Positions 32,414 to 41,770 of a stretch of DNA of 64,000 nt are shown piece after piece; position 1 is the first letter of the stretch; every line of letters begins with the position of its first letter. Both the position numbers and the translations under genes were made by a program. Where the stretch lies: the NCBI RefSeq assembly GCF_016466415.2, contig NZ_CP066771.1, positions 496,001-560,000 of the forward strand, in the 5' to 3' direction. The notes under the pieces are model-generated. The model did no database searches and was not told where the DNA came from. It saw only the letters and a program-made list of their open reading frames with translations. The DNA comes from Ralstonia pickettii (GTDB lineage Bacteria; Pseudomonadota; Gammaproteobacteria; Burkholderiales; Burkholderiaceae).

Positions 32414-34597
32414 ATGATTCCCTTCCAGCCCCGCAAGCTGGTGATGGCGCTTGCCGCCGTCCTGCCGTCCGTCGCCTCGGTTTCCGCCCTGGCTCAGGAG
32501 GCCACACCGCCGGCCGCCGCGCCTTCCACGCCCGCCACGACGGCACCCGCCACCAACGTGCGCGACCTCAGCGAAACCCGCGTCACGGCCAAGCGCCTGG
32601 ACGCCGCACGCAATGCGCTGTCGCCGGACACCGGCAGCTCCGTCTACAAGTTCGACACCGATGACATCGCCCGCCTGCCGCTGGGCGATGCCACGCCGCT
32701 CAACCAGGTGCTGCTGCAGGCGCCGGGCGTGGTGCAGGATTCGTACGGGCAACTGCACGTGCGCGGAGACCATTCGAACCTTCAGTACCGCATCAATGGC
32801 GTGATCGTGCCTGAGCCGATCAGCGGTTTCGGGCAGATGCTCGATACGCGCTTCGCCAACCAGATCAACGTGCTGACCGGTGCGCTGCCAGCGCAGTACG
32901 GCTACCGCACCGCCGGTATCGTCGACATCACCACCAAAGGCGCGTCGACCGACGAGGATGGCGAGCCGAAGGCCTTTGGCGGCGAGATCGGCACGGTGCT
33001 GGGCAGCAATGCCACGCACGAGGTCAATGCGCAGATCCAGGGCACGAAAGACCGCTTCAGCTATTACCTGTCAGGCGTGTTTGCCGAAAACAACATGGGC
33101 ATTGAAAACCCGACGGGCAACCGTAACGCCACGCACGACCACACCACGCAAAACAAGTCGTTCGGCATGCTGTCGTACCTGCTTGATAGTGATAGCCGCG
33201 TAAGCTTCATGTTCGGCACGTCGAACGGCCGCTTCCAGATTCCGACGCGCCCGGGCTTGACGCCGAAATTCACGCTTGATGGCGCAGTGCCGCCGGCGTC
33301 GGAAGCGCTCAACGCCAATCAGCGCGAGAAGACTGACTTCCAGATCCTGACGTATCAGCAGAAGGTATCGCCCAAGCTGGACTACCAGGTGTCGGTGTTC
33401 CGCCGTGTCAGCCGCATCGACTACATGCCCGACCCGATCGGGGATCTGGTCTACAACGGCGTGGCGGCCGACATCATGCGCCGCAATGAGGCCTACGGTG
33501 TGCAGGGCGACGCAAGCTACAAGCTGACCGACAAGCACACGCTGCGTGCCGGCGTGTTCGTGCAGCGCGAGCGCTATGTGGCCAACAACACCGCCAGCGT
33601 ATTTGCCGCCGACGCCTCCGGTGCGCAGACCAGCACCACGCCGTTCACCATTGTCGACAACCACAGCGGTAGCGGGACAACCTTCGGCGTCTACCTGCAG
33701 GACGAGTGGAAGCCCACCGACCGGCTCACCGTCAACTACGGCGCACGCTACGACCGCGTCAACACCGTCGTCAGCGAGCAGCAATTGAGCCCGCGCCTGG
33801 GCTTGACGTATGACCTGACGTCGCGCACCCGCGTGCATGCCGGTTACGCGCGCTACTTCACGCCGCCGCCCACGGAGAAGTTCGACAACACCTCGGTGCA
33901 AGCCTTTGCCGGCACGACCAACGCGCTGCCTTCGGATGCGAACACGGCCGTCAAGTCGGAGCGCTCGAACTACTTTGATCTGGGGATTTCCCACCAGCTC
34001 ACGCCGCATCTGACGCTGGGACTGGATGCGTATTACCGCGACGTGCGCCATTTGCAGGATGAAGGGCAGTTCGGCAATGCGCTGCTGTACTCCGCGTTCA
34101 ACTACGAGCGTGGCCGGATCTACGGGCTGGAAGGCAGCGCGAACTATCGCAACGGCAACTTCGGGGCGTATCTGAACCTGGCCGTGTCGCGCGCGCAGGG
34201 CAAGGGCATCGAGACCGGCCAATTCCACTTCGATGCGGACGAGCTGGCCTACATCAACAACCATTGGGTCAACCTCGATCACGACCAGCGCCTGACCGCG
34301 TCGGCGGGCGTGTCGTATCGGTATTCCGGCACGACCTATTCGAGCGATGTGCTGTTTGGTACGGGACTGCGCAACGGCTTTGCCAATACCGACCACCTGC
34401 CTGCCTACTGGCAGATGAACGTGGGCGCCGCCCGCGACTTCAACCTGCCGACGCTGGGCAAGTTCAAGACGCGGCTGACCGTGCTGAACATCTTCGACCG
34501 CAGCTATCAGTTGCGCGACGGCACGGGCATCGGCGTGGGGGCGCCGCAGTTTGCGCCGCGCCGTACGTTCCTGTTGTCGGTCAGCAAGCCGTTCTAA
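32414..34597 (+). CDS. TonB-dependent outer-membrane receptor
   Basis: An energised outer-membrane porin of 727 residues. ATG 32414 gives a signal peptide ending SVSALAQ. The N-terminus then has a Pro/Ala/Thr-rich stretch and the plug domain (about 70-200, with LHVRGDHSNLQYRINGV near residue 115). The 22-strand barrel follows, ending in the usual aromatic residue (SVSKPF). The plug wording QYGYRTAGIVDITTKG is seen in receptors other than siderophore types. Location behind a DUF2946-like protein and possible metalloregulator palindromes favours a metal complex as substrate, but this is inference. Confidence 0.9.
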   Translation: MIPFQPRKLVMALAAVLPSVASVSALAQEATPPAAAPSTPATTAPATNVRDLSETRVTAKRLDAARNALSPDTGSSVYKFDTDDIARLPLGDATPLNQVLLQAPGVVQDSYGQLHVRGDHSNLQYRINGVIVPEPISGFGQMLDTRFANQINVLTGALPAQYGYRTAGIVDITTKGASTDEDGEPKAFGGEIGTVLGSNATHEVNAQIQGTKDRFSYYLSGVFAENNMGIENPTGNRNATHDHTTQNKSFGMLSYLLDSDSRVSFMFGTSNGRFQIPTRPGLTPKFTLDGAVPPASEALNANQREKTDFQILTYQQKVSPKLDYQVSVFRRVSRIDYMPDPIGDLVYNGVAADIMRRNEAYGVQGDASYKLTDKHTLRAGVFVQRERYVANNTASVFAADASGAQTSTTPFTIVDNHSGSGTTFGVYLQDEWKPTDRLTVNYGARYDRVNTVVSEQQLSPRLGLTYDLTSRTRVHAGYARYFTPPPTEKFDNTSVQAFAGTTNALPSDANTAVKSERSNYFDLGISHQLTPHLTLGLDAYYRDVRHLQDEGQFGNALLYSAFNYERGRIYGLEGSANYRNGNFGAYLNLAVSRAQGKGIETGQFHFDADELAYINNHWVNLDHDQRLTASAGVSYRYSGTTYSSDVLFGTGLRNGFANTDHLPAYWQMNVGAARDFNLPTLGKFKTRLTVLNIFDRSYQLRDGTGIGVGAPQFAPRRTFLLSVSKPF

Positions 34598-34601
34598 TGA
34601 A

Positions 34602-34630
34602 ATCGGGCCAGCACATGTGGCTGGCCCGAT
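34602..34630. terminator. Hairpin between convergent genes
   Basis: The 11-bp arms ATCGGGCCAGC (34602-34612) and GCTGGCCCGAT (34620-34630) with a 7-nt loop lie just after the receptor stop. The T tract is poor, but the site between convergent genes favours a terminator role. Confidence 0.6.
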
Positions 34631-34651
34631 GTTGCATCCACTACTTCGTCA

Positions 34652-35287
34652 TCACATCGGCGGGACCATCCCGTCCTTACCGACCAACACGCGTTGCGCA
34701 ACCAGTGTGCCCTGCGCATCGGCGCGTACGAACATCACGACATGCGCGCCGGCCTTCAAGTCGTCGCGCCGGCCCGGCTCGAAGGTGACGATCGGCACCT
34801 GCGGCGGCACCACGATGCGCTGCTCTCCATCCTTGTATTTGACAGACAGCGTGCGGCCCTGCGCCCCGGTGACGGCGCCTGCCTGCTCGACCGTGCCGTT
34901 GGTCATGCTGCTGTTCGGCCCCAGATCGTAGGGGCGGTGGCCGTCTCCGGTGCCGCGCATGGCTTCCGGAAACACGTGTACCTCCAGCGCACGGAGCGTG
35001 CCGTCCGGCTCCTTGACCGCAGCCGTGCCGATGTAGCTGCCGGCCCGAATGGCCGACGGCTCGATCGGCGCAACCTGCGTGACGCTGATGTCCACCGGCA
35101 GCGTCACGGTGGCCTTGTTGCCGGACGTGTCGGTCACGTCGACAGCGGAGCTGTGAACCGCATTGATGGTGGCCCGCACACGCGTGGGCGCGGCGGCGGT
35201 GCTTTGTGCGGAGGCGGGGAGGGGAAGGGCAGCAGTCAGAAGGGCGACAACTGCAGCAGTACGGGCAGAAAAGCGTAGACGGGTCAT
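34652..35287 (-). CDS. Secreted protein with repeated OB-like segments, function unknown
   Basis: A 211-residue protein with signal peptide (AAVVALLTAALPLPASAQS). The mature part has two segments of similar type, RVRATINAVHSSAVDVTDTSG near residue 36 and GAVTGAQGRTLSVKYKDGE near 137, each followed by predicted beta strands. This recalls DUF5666-like small barrel repeats, a tentative match. It is probably periplasmic. It converges on the TonB receptor gene and has no obvious partner. Confidence 0.7.
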   Translation of the reverse strand: MTRLRFSARTAAVVALLTAALPLPASAQSTAAAPTRVRATINAVHSSAVDVTDTSGNKATVTLPVDISVTQVAPIEPSAIRAGSYIGTAAVKEPDGTLRALEVHVFPEAMRGTGDGHRPYDLGPNSSMTNGTVEQAGAVTGAQGRTLSVKYKDGEQRIVVPPQVPIVTFEPGRRDDLKAGAHVVMFVRADAQGTLVAQRVLVGKDGMVPPM

Positions 35288-35424
35288 AGGGCAGGCACGT
35301 GAGATTCACCCAGACGTGGGCGCGGCGGGCCAGCGTGCATGCGCGTTCGCGAAGCGCTGGTCCGCCGCCAGTCTAGACCGGACCGCGCTGGCGTGCAGGG
35401 CGGCCCGCGGTCATCCCGCCCGGC

Positions 35425-36012
35425 TCAACCGCGATGCTGACCCGGCACGCGCTTGCCCTTGTACGTCGGGCGGCTGCGGCGCATGTTGTCGGCCCCAGTC
35501 GTGCTGCCTCCGGTGGGCGATTGCACCGGCAGGTCGCGGCTGCCGGCTTGCGGGTCGATCGGCGCATCGTCCAGCTCGACGGCGTCGGGGGCGTCTGCGT
35601 CGTCGTTTTCTCCGGCCAAGCCTGTGGCGTGCTCGAAGTTCTCGTCGTCGATGGGGGTGTCGACTTCCGGGTCATTCAGGTCCCGTATGGTGTCGGGCAT
35701 TAAGTCGCCGCCCTCGCGTATCACCGGTTCGCGCCCCGCTGCGCGCCGCTCGCCCGTGCCGGTGGAATCGGTGTCGCTGTCGAGATTGACGTCGCCAAGG
35801 TCCGCGCCAGCCGTGCGGTTGGCTGCATTGCCATGCGGATGGACGGCGGGATCCTCGTCAATGCGATCTTCGACGTCGCTGCCCAGACCCGGGCCGCCGA
35901 CCACGTCACTGCCCGAGTCCGAACTGTCGGAGGGGCCGAGGGCGTCGGTGCCGTGACCCTTGCCGGTTTGTGCAGGTGCCTCGCCGGTGCGATACAGGTT
36001 GCTGGTAGCCAT
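35425..36012 (-). CDS. Acidic, probably disordered hypothetical protein
   Basis: No family is recognised. The 195-residue product is dominated by Asp, Glu, Gly, Ser and Pro, with very few large hydrophobic residues and a basic C-terminal tail (RPTYKGKRVPGQHRG). No signal or membrane segment is present. ATG 36012 has GGAGA upstream. Composition suggests an intrinsically disordered or stress-related protein. It is divergent from the two small genes at 36185 and 36487, which share this character. Confidence 0.65.
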   Translation of the reverse strand: MATSNLYRTGEAPAQTGKGHGTDALGPSDSSDSGSDVVGGPGLGSDVEDRIDEDPAVHPHGNAANRTAGADLGDVNLDSDTDSTGTGERRAAGREPVIREGGDLMPDTIRDLNDPEVDTPIDDENFEHATGLAGENDDADAPDAVELDDAPIDPQAGSRDLPVQSPTGGSTTGADNMRRSRPTYKGKRVPGQHRG

Positions 36013-36184
36013 GTGGATTCTCCATGCGTGCTTGTGCGCCAAGGCGCGACACTGCGAATGCAGCAAGGCGGATACCTGCGCGCGGCGCAAGCGGCGTCCG
36101 CCAGCGCACTGTTTGGGCGGCACGCTCGTTGCGACCCACTTTGCCGCGGGCAAGCCGCTCGCAACTGAAACCAGGAGGCTGACG

Positions 36185-36490
36185 ATGAAGCAACACGCAC
36201 AGCAACCGCACAAGCCCGCTGCACAGGCGGGAGGAAACGCGGGGGAACGAACGAGTGAGAGTAAGAAGGGCGAACGCCGCGATCAAGCGCAGAAGGAAGG
36301 GGCTCGCGCCAAGGGCAGCACAGAATCCGACCGCGCCGAGCGCACTTCGATGCAGCACGGCACCGGCCAGTCTGCCAAGCGCCCGACGCCGGCGCCCGCT
36401 GAAGACGGCCGTGCCGCTGCTCAAGAGGGGCAAATGCCGCAAAACCAGCAGCGGCTGGGGCAGCACCAGAACAGCCGGAAACAGCCATGA
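36185..36490 (+). CDS. Small Gln/Lys/Arg-rich disordered protein
   Basis: No family is recognised. A 101-residue basic, Gln- and Ala-rich protein with no hydrophobic core, led by a strong AGGAGG ribosome site and ATG 36185. It ends in GQHQNSRKQP. The stop codon overlaps the start of the next small gene (ATGA), so the two are translationally coupled and probably work together. Confidence 0.65.
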   Translation: MKQHAQQPHKPAAQAGGNAGERTSESKKGERRDQAQKEGARAKGSTESDRAERTSMQHGTGQSAKRPTPAPAEDGRAAAQEGQMPQNQQRLGQHQNSRKQP

Positions 36491-36690
36491 GCGGTACCCA
36501 TACACCCCGTGATGACAACAAAGCCAAAGCGCCTTCGAGTGACGCCACCGCCAAACCCGTCGCGCCGGCCATCCCAAGCGAGAGCGGCGTAGGCGAAGAG
36601 GACCCGGGCGACTTCGAAAACGCTTCGATCAGCGCGGGCGACGGGGAACGCCCCGCAGCGCCGCCCGCAAAGCCAGACCGGCGGCGCTAG
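36487..36690 (+). CDS. Small acidic/Pro-rich disordered protein
   Basis: A 67-residue product (MSGTHTPRDDNKAKAPSSD start) with an acidic middle (GVGEEDPGDFENASIS) and a basic end. No family is recognised. It starts in a 4-bp ATGA overlap with the preceding gene. The pairing of a basic and an acidic disordered protein is suggestive of a complex but unproven. Confidence 0.6.
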   Translation: MSGTHTPRDDNKAKAPSSDATAKPVAPAIPSESGVGEEDPGDFENASISAGDGERPAAPPAKPDRRR

Positions 36691-36708
36691 CCGCTCAGCA
36701 TCGTCATT

Positions 36709-37050
36709 TCAGCCGCGCGAGGTCTGGCGCGGCTGAATGATGTTTGCCAGCCAACGCCCCATCGCTGACCACATCGGGCGTGGCGTGCGGGCAGCACCGG
36801 CGACGATGCGCAGGTGCGCGCCGGAGCGCTCATCGGCACGCAGACGCCACCACCCGGACGTTTCCACAACGTGCGCGTGGCCAGCGCCGAGGGTGTACCG
36901 CGCGGCTGCCACCGAGCGCGATGGTGGCTCCAGCCGCAAGCTGCCTTCCAAAGTCACGAGCGTAGTTCCAACGGGCAGCCAGTGCAGGCCGGCTTGTCCG
37001 GGGCAAAGCGCCAACCATTGCGGTTCGTGTGCGGATGTCGTCGCAGTCAT
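36709..37050 (-). CDS. DUF2917-like small protein
   Basis: A 113-residue protein whose core (PVGTTLVTLEGSLRLE, then LGAGHAHVVETSGWWRLRA) looks like a small cupin-like beta domain resembling DUF2917; this match is tentative. ATG 37050 follows AGGAG. It is divergent from the MocR-type regulator at 37255, with which it shares a 204-bp intergenic region, so it is a likely target of that regulator. Confidence 0.6.
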   Translation of the reverse strand: MTATTSAHEPQWLALCPGQAGLHWLPVGTTLVTLEGSLRLEPPSRSVAAARYTLGAGHAHVVETSGWWRLRADERSGAHLRIVAGAARTPRPMWSAMGRWLANIIQPRQTSRG

Positions 37051-37150
37051 GTCGATCTCCTGAACATGGCTGCAGCGTAGGGAACACGCCGGGCCGCCAA
37101 TAGACACAGAGCGGGGCGACGTGAGCCGCAACACCCGAGGTGTTGTGACC

Positions 37151-37193
37151 ATCTGTTACGGTACAGTTTGCCGCTGTCTGTATCTGTTGCGGT
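37151..37193. promoter_or_regulatory. Direct repeats ATCTGTTRCGGT, candidate MocR operator
   Basis: ATCTGTTACGGT (37151-37162) and ATCTGTTGCGGT (37182-37193) are 31 bp apart, about three helical turns. The first copy is part of CTGTTACGGTACAG, itself a partial inverted repeat. They lie between divergent genes, and MocR regulators commonly bind direct repeats. Confidence 0.55.
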
Positions 37194-37254
37194 CGCGGTC
37201 GTACCGGCATGATGTGCTGGACTCTACCCGCCGCCTGTCGTCGCCCTCGCCGCC

Positions 37255-38718
37255 ATGTCCGTCACCGAGTTGACCTCCCCGCCCGCGCAGCCGCTGTACC
37301 GGACGCTTGCCGACCATTACCTCGGCGCGATTCGCAGCGGGGTGCTGGCGCCGGGCGAGCGAATGCCGTCGGTGCGCATGCTGATGCGCACGCACGCCGT
37401 CAGTCTGTCGACTGCGCTGCAGGTATGCCGGCATCTGGAGGCGGAAGGCTGGCTCGAAGCGCGTGAACGCTCGGGTTACTTTGTGCGCCAGCCGCGCCGG
37501 GCGCTGCTTGCGCCGGTGAAGGAACCCGAGGTGTCGACGCCGGATCCGGCGGCCTACGTGGGCGTGCATGCGCGCGTGTCGGCCATCGTGGCGCGCGGGC
37601 AGCAAGCCACAGTGCATGTCGATCTATCCGGCGCGAGCGGGGCGGCCGCGTTGTATCCGGCAGCGGCGCTCAACCGGATTGCGTCGCAGGTGCTGCGGCG
37701 GTATCCGCTGCTGCTGACACAGGCCGTCATCCCGAACGGCCATCCTGAATTGCAGACTGCCGTGGCGCGTCGTGCCCTCGACATGGGCGTGCAGGTCGCG
37801 CCGGACGACGTGATCGTCACTCACGGCTGCATCGAGGCGGTGAACCTCGCATTGCGCGCGGTGGCCCAACCGGGCGATACCGTGGCCGTGGAATCGCCGA
37901 CTTATTACGGGTTGCTGCAGGTGCTGGAAAGCCTGGGCATGCGCGCGGTGGAAATTCCGACCAGCCCGCGCACCGGCATGTCGCTGGAAGCGCTGGAGAT
38001 GGCGGTGCAGGCCTACGGCAACATTCGCGCCGTGGTGGTGGTGCCCAATCTGCAGAATCCGCTCGGCAGCATCATGCCCGACGCCGCCAAGCGCCGGATG
38101 GCGGCCTTTTGCGATGCCAACCGCATCGCGCTTATTGAAGACGATACCTACAGCGCGCTCGGCGACAGCCCCACGCCGCTCAAGGCGCTCAAGGCATGGG
38201 ACCGCACGGGCAACGTCATCTACTGCGCGTCGTTGAGCAAGGTGTTGGCACCCGGCCTGCGCCTGGGCTGGATGGCGGCCGGCCGCTGGCAGGGGCGCGT
38301 ACAGATGCTGAAGTTTGCGCAATCGCGGCCGAACGATTCTTGGTCGCAGGTGCTGGCGGGGCGTTTTATCGCCTCGGGTGCGTACGACCGTCACCTGCGC
38401 ACGCTGCGCCAGACGTTGCGCGAACAGCGCGAGCGGATGGCCGAATCGATTGCCGGATGTTTTCCGGCCGGCACGCGGTTATCCGTGCCGTCAGGCGGGT
38501 TGGCGATGTGGGTGGAGTTGCCCGCGAACGTGTCTTCGATGGAATTGTTCGATGCGGCGCTGGCGCAGGGCATCCGCATTGCGCCGGGGACGATGTTCTC
38601 GAACCTGAACCGCTTCGATCATTTCTTCCGCATCTGCTTCGGGCTGGAACCTTCGGCCAACCTCGAAGCTGCGCTTGCCACGCTCGGCCAGCTCACGCAG
38701 CAACTGGCCGAGCGCTGA
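37255..38718 (+). CDS. MocR-type regulator (GntR helix-turn-helix fused to aminotransferase)
   Basis: A 487-residue regulator of the GntR/MocR (PdxR-like) family. The winged helix at about residues 10-80 (LGAIRSGVLAPGERMPSVR) is followed by a fold-type I aminotransferase domain (about 120-480). The PLP-binding lysine is in YCASLSKVLAPG near residue 330. It senses a PLP-linked or amino-acid-type ligand and typically controls an adjacent divergent gene, here the DUF2917-like one. The two direct repeats in the intergenic region are its probable binding site. Confidence 0.92.
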   Translation: MSVTELTSPPAQPLYRTLADHYLGAIRSGVLAPGERMPSVRMLMRTHAVSLSTALQVCRHLEAEGWLEARERSGYFVRQPRRALLAPVKEPEVSTPDPAAYVGVHARVSAIVARGQQATVHVDLSGASGAAALYPAAALNRIASQVLRRYPLLLTQAVIPNGHPELQTAVARRALDMGVQVAPDDVIVTHGCIEAVNLALRAVAQPGDTVAVESPTYYGLLQVLESLGMRAVEIPTSPRTGMSLEALEMAVQAYGNIRAVVVVPNLQNPLGSIMPDAAKRRMAAFCDANRIALIEDDTYSALGDSPTPLKALKAWDRTGNVIYCASLSKVLAPGLRLGWMAAGRWQGRVQMLKFAQSRPNDSWSQVLAGRFIASGAYDRHLRTLRQTLREQRERMAESIAGCFPAGTRLSVPSGGLAMWVELPANVSSMELFDAALAQGIRIAPGTMFSNLNRFDHFFRICFGLEPSANLEAALATLGQLTQQLAER

Positions 38719-38727
38719 CCGATCGAC

Positions 38728-39396
38728 CTACCGGCACCACGCCGGCACAGCGGAAGGCGCTTCCAGACCCTGCACGCTCTGCGCAATCTGTTGCGACCAT
38801 TGCTGGACGAGGCGTTGCGTGGATGACACCACCGCGTTGACGCCAGCCTCTGAATCCGCGGCTGCGGATGGCCCAGACACAGGTAGCGCAAGCATCGTCT
38901 GGCAGGTGAGCGCGGCGGTGCTCGCGCCTTGGGCGGCCGCATCGCGCGATACGCGCCACGTCACCAGCGCCGTCACGCCTTGGCCGGGCCGCGCGTCATA
39001 GCTGCGCATTTCGGCACCGATGCGGTAGAGCGGCACGCCCGCAGGCGCTGCGGCACTTCCCACGTCCACGGCAGACAGCGTGGTCGCCAGGTTCGCAGAC
39101 AGCGCATCGCGCAGTTCCGAACCGAACGGCGCGGCCCAACGTTGCTGCTCAAGCGCCACCACTTCGCTGTCGGACGTACGCAGCACGATCTGCGGCTTGT
39201 CCAGGCGATCGGGCACCCGCACGCCCGAGAGGCGGAATGCACGCTGAAAGCGGCTGGTGTCGGTTGCTTCAGGGCGCGCCGACAGCGTATGCAAGGTCGG
39301 CTCGGGCGAGGCGCACGCGCCAACCAGCAAGGCCACGGCAGCGCCGCCGGCCACGCGAAGAGAAAAAGACAGCATCGTCGTTTGCATCGGCATCAT
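38728..39396 (-). CDS. pqiC: PqiC-like outer-membrane lipoprotein
   Basis: The lipoprotein subunit of the Pqi intermembrane lipid transport system (ABC-type transport auxiliary family), 222 residues. The signal ends in the lipobox VGACAS, giving a lipidated Cys near residue 28. Phrases such as LSGVRVPDRLDKPQIVLRT are typical. The ATG at 39396 overlaps the pqiB stop codon in ATGA, so translation is coupled. It is the last gene of the pqiA-pqiA-pqiB-pqiC operon. Confidence 0.9.
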   Translation of the reverse strand: MMPMQTTMLSFSLRVAGGAAVALLVGACASPEPTLHTLSARPEATDTSRFQRAFRLSGVRVPDRLDKPQIVLRTSDSEVVALEQQRWAAPFGSELRDALSANLATTLSAVDVGSAAAPAGVPLYRIGAEMRSYDARPGQGVTALVTWRVSRDAAAQGASTAALTCQTMLALPVSGPSAAADSEAGVNAVVSSTQRLVQQWSQQIAQSVQGLEAPSAVPAWCR

Positions 39397-41036
39397 TGCG
39401 CGTCCTTTGCCTTGCCGCGGATCAGCGCTTCCGGGTGGCGGTCCAGATAGTCGGTCAGCACGCGCACGGACGCGGCGGCCTTGGCCACCTGTTCCAGCGT
39501 GTCGCGCGCATTGCGTTGCAGCGGGGCATCGTCGGAGAAGACCTGCCGCGCAGAGTCGAGCGTGCGGCGCGCCTCGGCCAGCGTTTCCTTCATCTGCGGG
39601 GCGAGATCGCTGTTGACGGTCTTGGCCAGTTGCTCGGTCTGCTTGAGCGTAGCGTCGAGCGTCGTCAGCGTGCGGTGAACATCCTGTCCGATCTGCTCGA
39701 ACGGCACCTTGTTGAGCTTCTTGGCGATGCCGGCAATCTGCGCTTCGATATCGTCCGTTGGGTTGTCGGCCGTGGGGAACACATACGCGCCGTCGCGATC
39801 GCGCATGCCGAAGCGCGGCGGGGTCTTCTCGCGCTCGGCCGTGTCGATGAAGTCGAGGTTCACGAACTGCTGTCCCGTCAGCAGGCTCGCGCTCTTGAGC
39901 TGCGCGCGCATGCCGTTCTTCACCAGCACGTCGAACTGCGTGCGGACGTCTTCGGCGGCGTGCTGGGGGTTGTCGTCGCGGATGTCCATGCCGAAGCGCG
40001 TGGGGTACAGCGTGGCCGTCACGGGCAGCACGAACTCGTGGCGCTTCTTGCTGTAGTGGATGCCGATCGACTTGATCTCGCCCACGTTGATGCCCTTGAA
40101 TTCCACCGGCGCGCCCACGTTGAGCCCGCGCAGCGAGCGGTGGAAGTACATCACCACGGTCTGCGACAGGTGTTCAGGGTCTTTCAGTGCCATGGTCTCA
40201 TTGCGCACGAGCTGGAACTCGGCGTCGGAGGCGGCCGTCTCGTGATCGGCTTCTTCGGGCGTCTGGAACGCGATGCCGCCGAGCGCCACGGTCAGGAGCG
40301 ATTGCGTATCGACCTTCAGCCCGTTGGCGTCGAGCTTGAGGTCGATGCCGCTGGCGTTCCAGAACCGCGTGCCGCGTGCCACAAACTTGTCGAACGGCGC
40401 GTTGACGAAGATGTGCAAGGTCACGCCCTTGCCGTCGGCGTCGATGTCGTAGGCAGTGACTTGCCCCACGCGCACGCGGCGGAAATACACCGGGGCGCCG
40501 ATATCGAGCGAGCCCAGGTCGGGCGCATGCAGCGTGAACTGTTTGCCCGGGGCATCCGCGGAGATGGCTGGCGGTGTGTCGAGGCCCTTGAAGACGGATT
40601 TCTTCTCTTGCGAGCGGCCGCCGTCCACGCCGATGTAGGCCCCGGAGAGCAGCGTGCCGAGCCCCGAGATGCTGCCGGCCGCCACGCGCGGACGCACCAC
40701 CCAGAACCGAGTGTCGGACGCGGCAAACGCCTTGCCGTCATGCGTGAGTTCGATCAGCACCACGGCGCCCGACCGGTCGTCGGTGAGCCCCACAGCCTTG
40801 ACCACGCCGATATCGACGCTCTTGTATTTCACGCGCGTCTTGCCTGCCTCAATGCCCTCGGCCGAGCTGAACGTGACAGTCACTTGCGCGCCGCGCGCGA
40901 GGATCACGCGCGCCATGAGCGTGGCGCCCACCGTAAGCGCCACGATCGGCACCAGCCAGATCAGAGAGGGCAGCCAACGCTTGCGCTTCATGCGGCGCGG
41001 CGCGGGAATGTTTTCGTTATCGACGGGGTCGGTCAT
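39393..41036 (-). CDS. pqiB: PqiB-type MCE-domain protein
   Basis: An inner-membrane-anchored periplasmic protein of 547 residues forming an MCE-ring lipid conduit. One N-terminal membrane segment (LPSLIWLVPIVALTVGATLMA, about 21-41) is followed by three MCE (MlaD) domains starting near residues 50, 165 and 290, each with the VxYKxVxIGxV type motif (first VKYKSVDIGVVKAVG). A long helical C-terminal needle (about 425-545) follows. It works with the PqiA membrane subunits and PqiC to move lipids between membranes. It overlaps both neighbours by 4 bp. Confidence 0.93.
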   Translation of the reverse strand: MTDPVDNENIPAPRRMKRKRWLPSLIWLVPIVALTVGATLMARVILARGAQVTVTFSSAEGIEAGKTRVKYKSVDIGVVKAVGLTDDRSGAVVLIELTHDGKAFAASDTRFWVVRPRVAAGSISGLGTLLSGAYIGVDGGRSQEKKSVFKGLDTPPAISADAPGKQFTLHAPDLGSLDIGAPVYFRRVRVGQVTAYDIDADGKGVTLHIFVNAPFDKFVARGTRFWNASGIDLKLDANGLKVDTQSLLTVALGGIAFQTPEEADHETAASDAEFQLVRNETMALKDPEHLSQTVVMYFHRSLRGLNVGAPVEFKGINVGEIKSIGIHYSKKRHEFVLPVTATLYPTRFGMDIRDDNPQHAAEDVRTQFDVLVKNGMRAQLKSASLLTGQQFVNLDFIDTAEREKTPPRFGMRDRDGAYVFPTADNPTDDIEAQIAGIAKKLNKVPFEQIGQDVHRTLTTLDATLKQTEQLAKTVNSDLAPQMKETLAEARRTLDSARQVFSDDAPLQRNARDTLEQVAKAAASVRVLTDYLDRHPEALIRGKAKDAQ

Positions 41037-41770
41037 ACATCGGTCTCTTCAGGATCGGGCTCGTCGATGACGTCCCAGATCCGGCGGGGATCAAAACAGC
41101 GGGCGGCGAACATGGTCAGCACCACCACGGCGGCAAACGGGCCGACACCAGGGCCGGGTTTGATGATGGCCAGCGTCGACAGATGCACAAGCCCTGCGAG
41201 CAGCGTTACCACAAACACATCGAGCATCGACCACCGGCCGATGATCTCGACCAGCGCGTACAGTCGCGTGCGCAGTCGCGGGTTCCAGCGCCAGCGTTGC
41301 TGCACCGAAAGGCACAGCACCGCCAGGATGCCGAGCTTGGCCAGCGGCACCAGAAAGCTGGCAATGAACACGATGATGGCCAGGTGCCACGAACCCGACG
41401 TCCACAGGTAGACGATTCCGCTCATGATGGTGTCCTGCTGCGAGCCGAGCAGGGTGTCGGTAATCATCACGGGCAGCAGGTTGGCCGGCAGGTACATGGC
41501 GGCTGCCGCAATCAGCAGCGCCCAGCAGCGCGCCAGGCTGTCGGGTTTGCGCACGTGCATGGGCGATAGGCAGCGCGGGCAGACGGGCGCTGCGGCGGTG
41601 TCGTCGGGCGCGTCTTCGCGCGTGAGCACCGCTTGCGTGGCGGCCGGGGTTTGGGGCATGCGCGCGAGCAGTCCGCAGCGCTCGCATGTCACCAGGCCGT
41701 GTGCGGCGGCCCGCAGCGGGCGACCCTCTTGACCGGGTTGCGCCTGTGCAGGCGTGGTGGCGCTGTTCAT
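41033..41770 (-). CDS. pqiA: PqiA-family integral membrane protein, second copy
   Basis: A 245-residue half-size PqiA protein. It has a zinc-ribbon-like pair of Cys motifs (CERCG near residue 30, CPRCLSP near 65) and about four membrane segments with the characteristic LLIAAAAMYLPANLLPVM. In E. coli PqiA the two halves are fused; here they are separate adjacent genes. ATG 41770 overlaps the stop of the upstream half by 4 bp. A long frame extending further upstream is spurious. Confidence 0.9.
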   Translation of the reverse strand: MNSATTPAQAQPGQEGRPLRAAAHGLVTCERCGLLARMPQTPAATQAVLTREDAPDDTAAAPVCPRCLSPMHVRKPDSLARCWALLIAAAAMYLPANLLPVMITDTLLGSQQDTIMSGIVYLWTSGSWHLAIIVFIASFLVPLAKLGILAVLCLSVQQRWRWNPRLRTRLYALVEIIGRWSMLDVFVVTLLAGLVHLSTLAIIKPGPGVGPFAAVVVLTMFAARCFDPRRIWDVIDEPDPEETDV

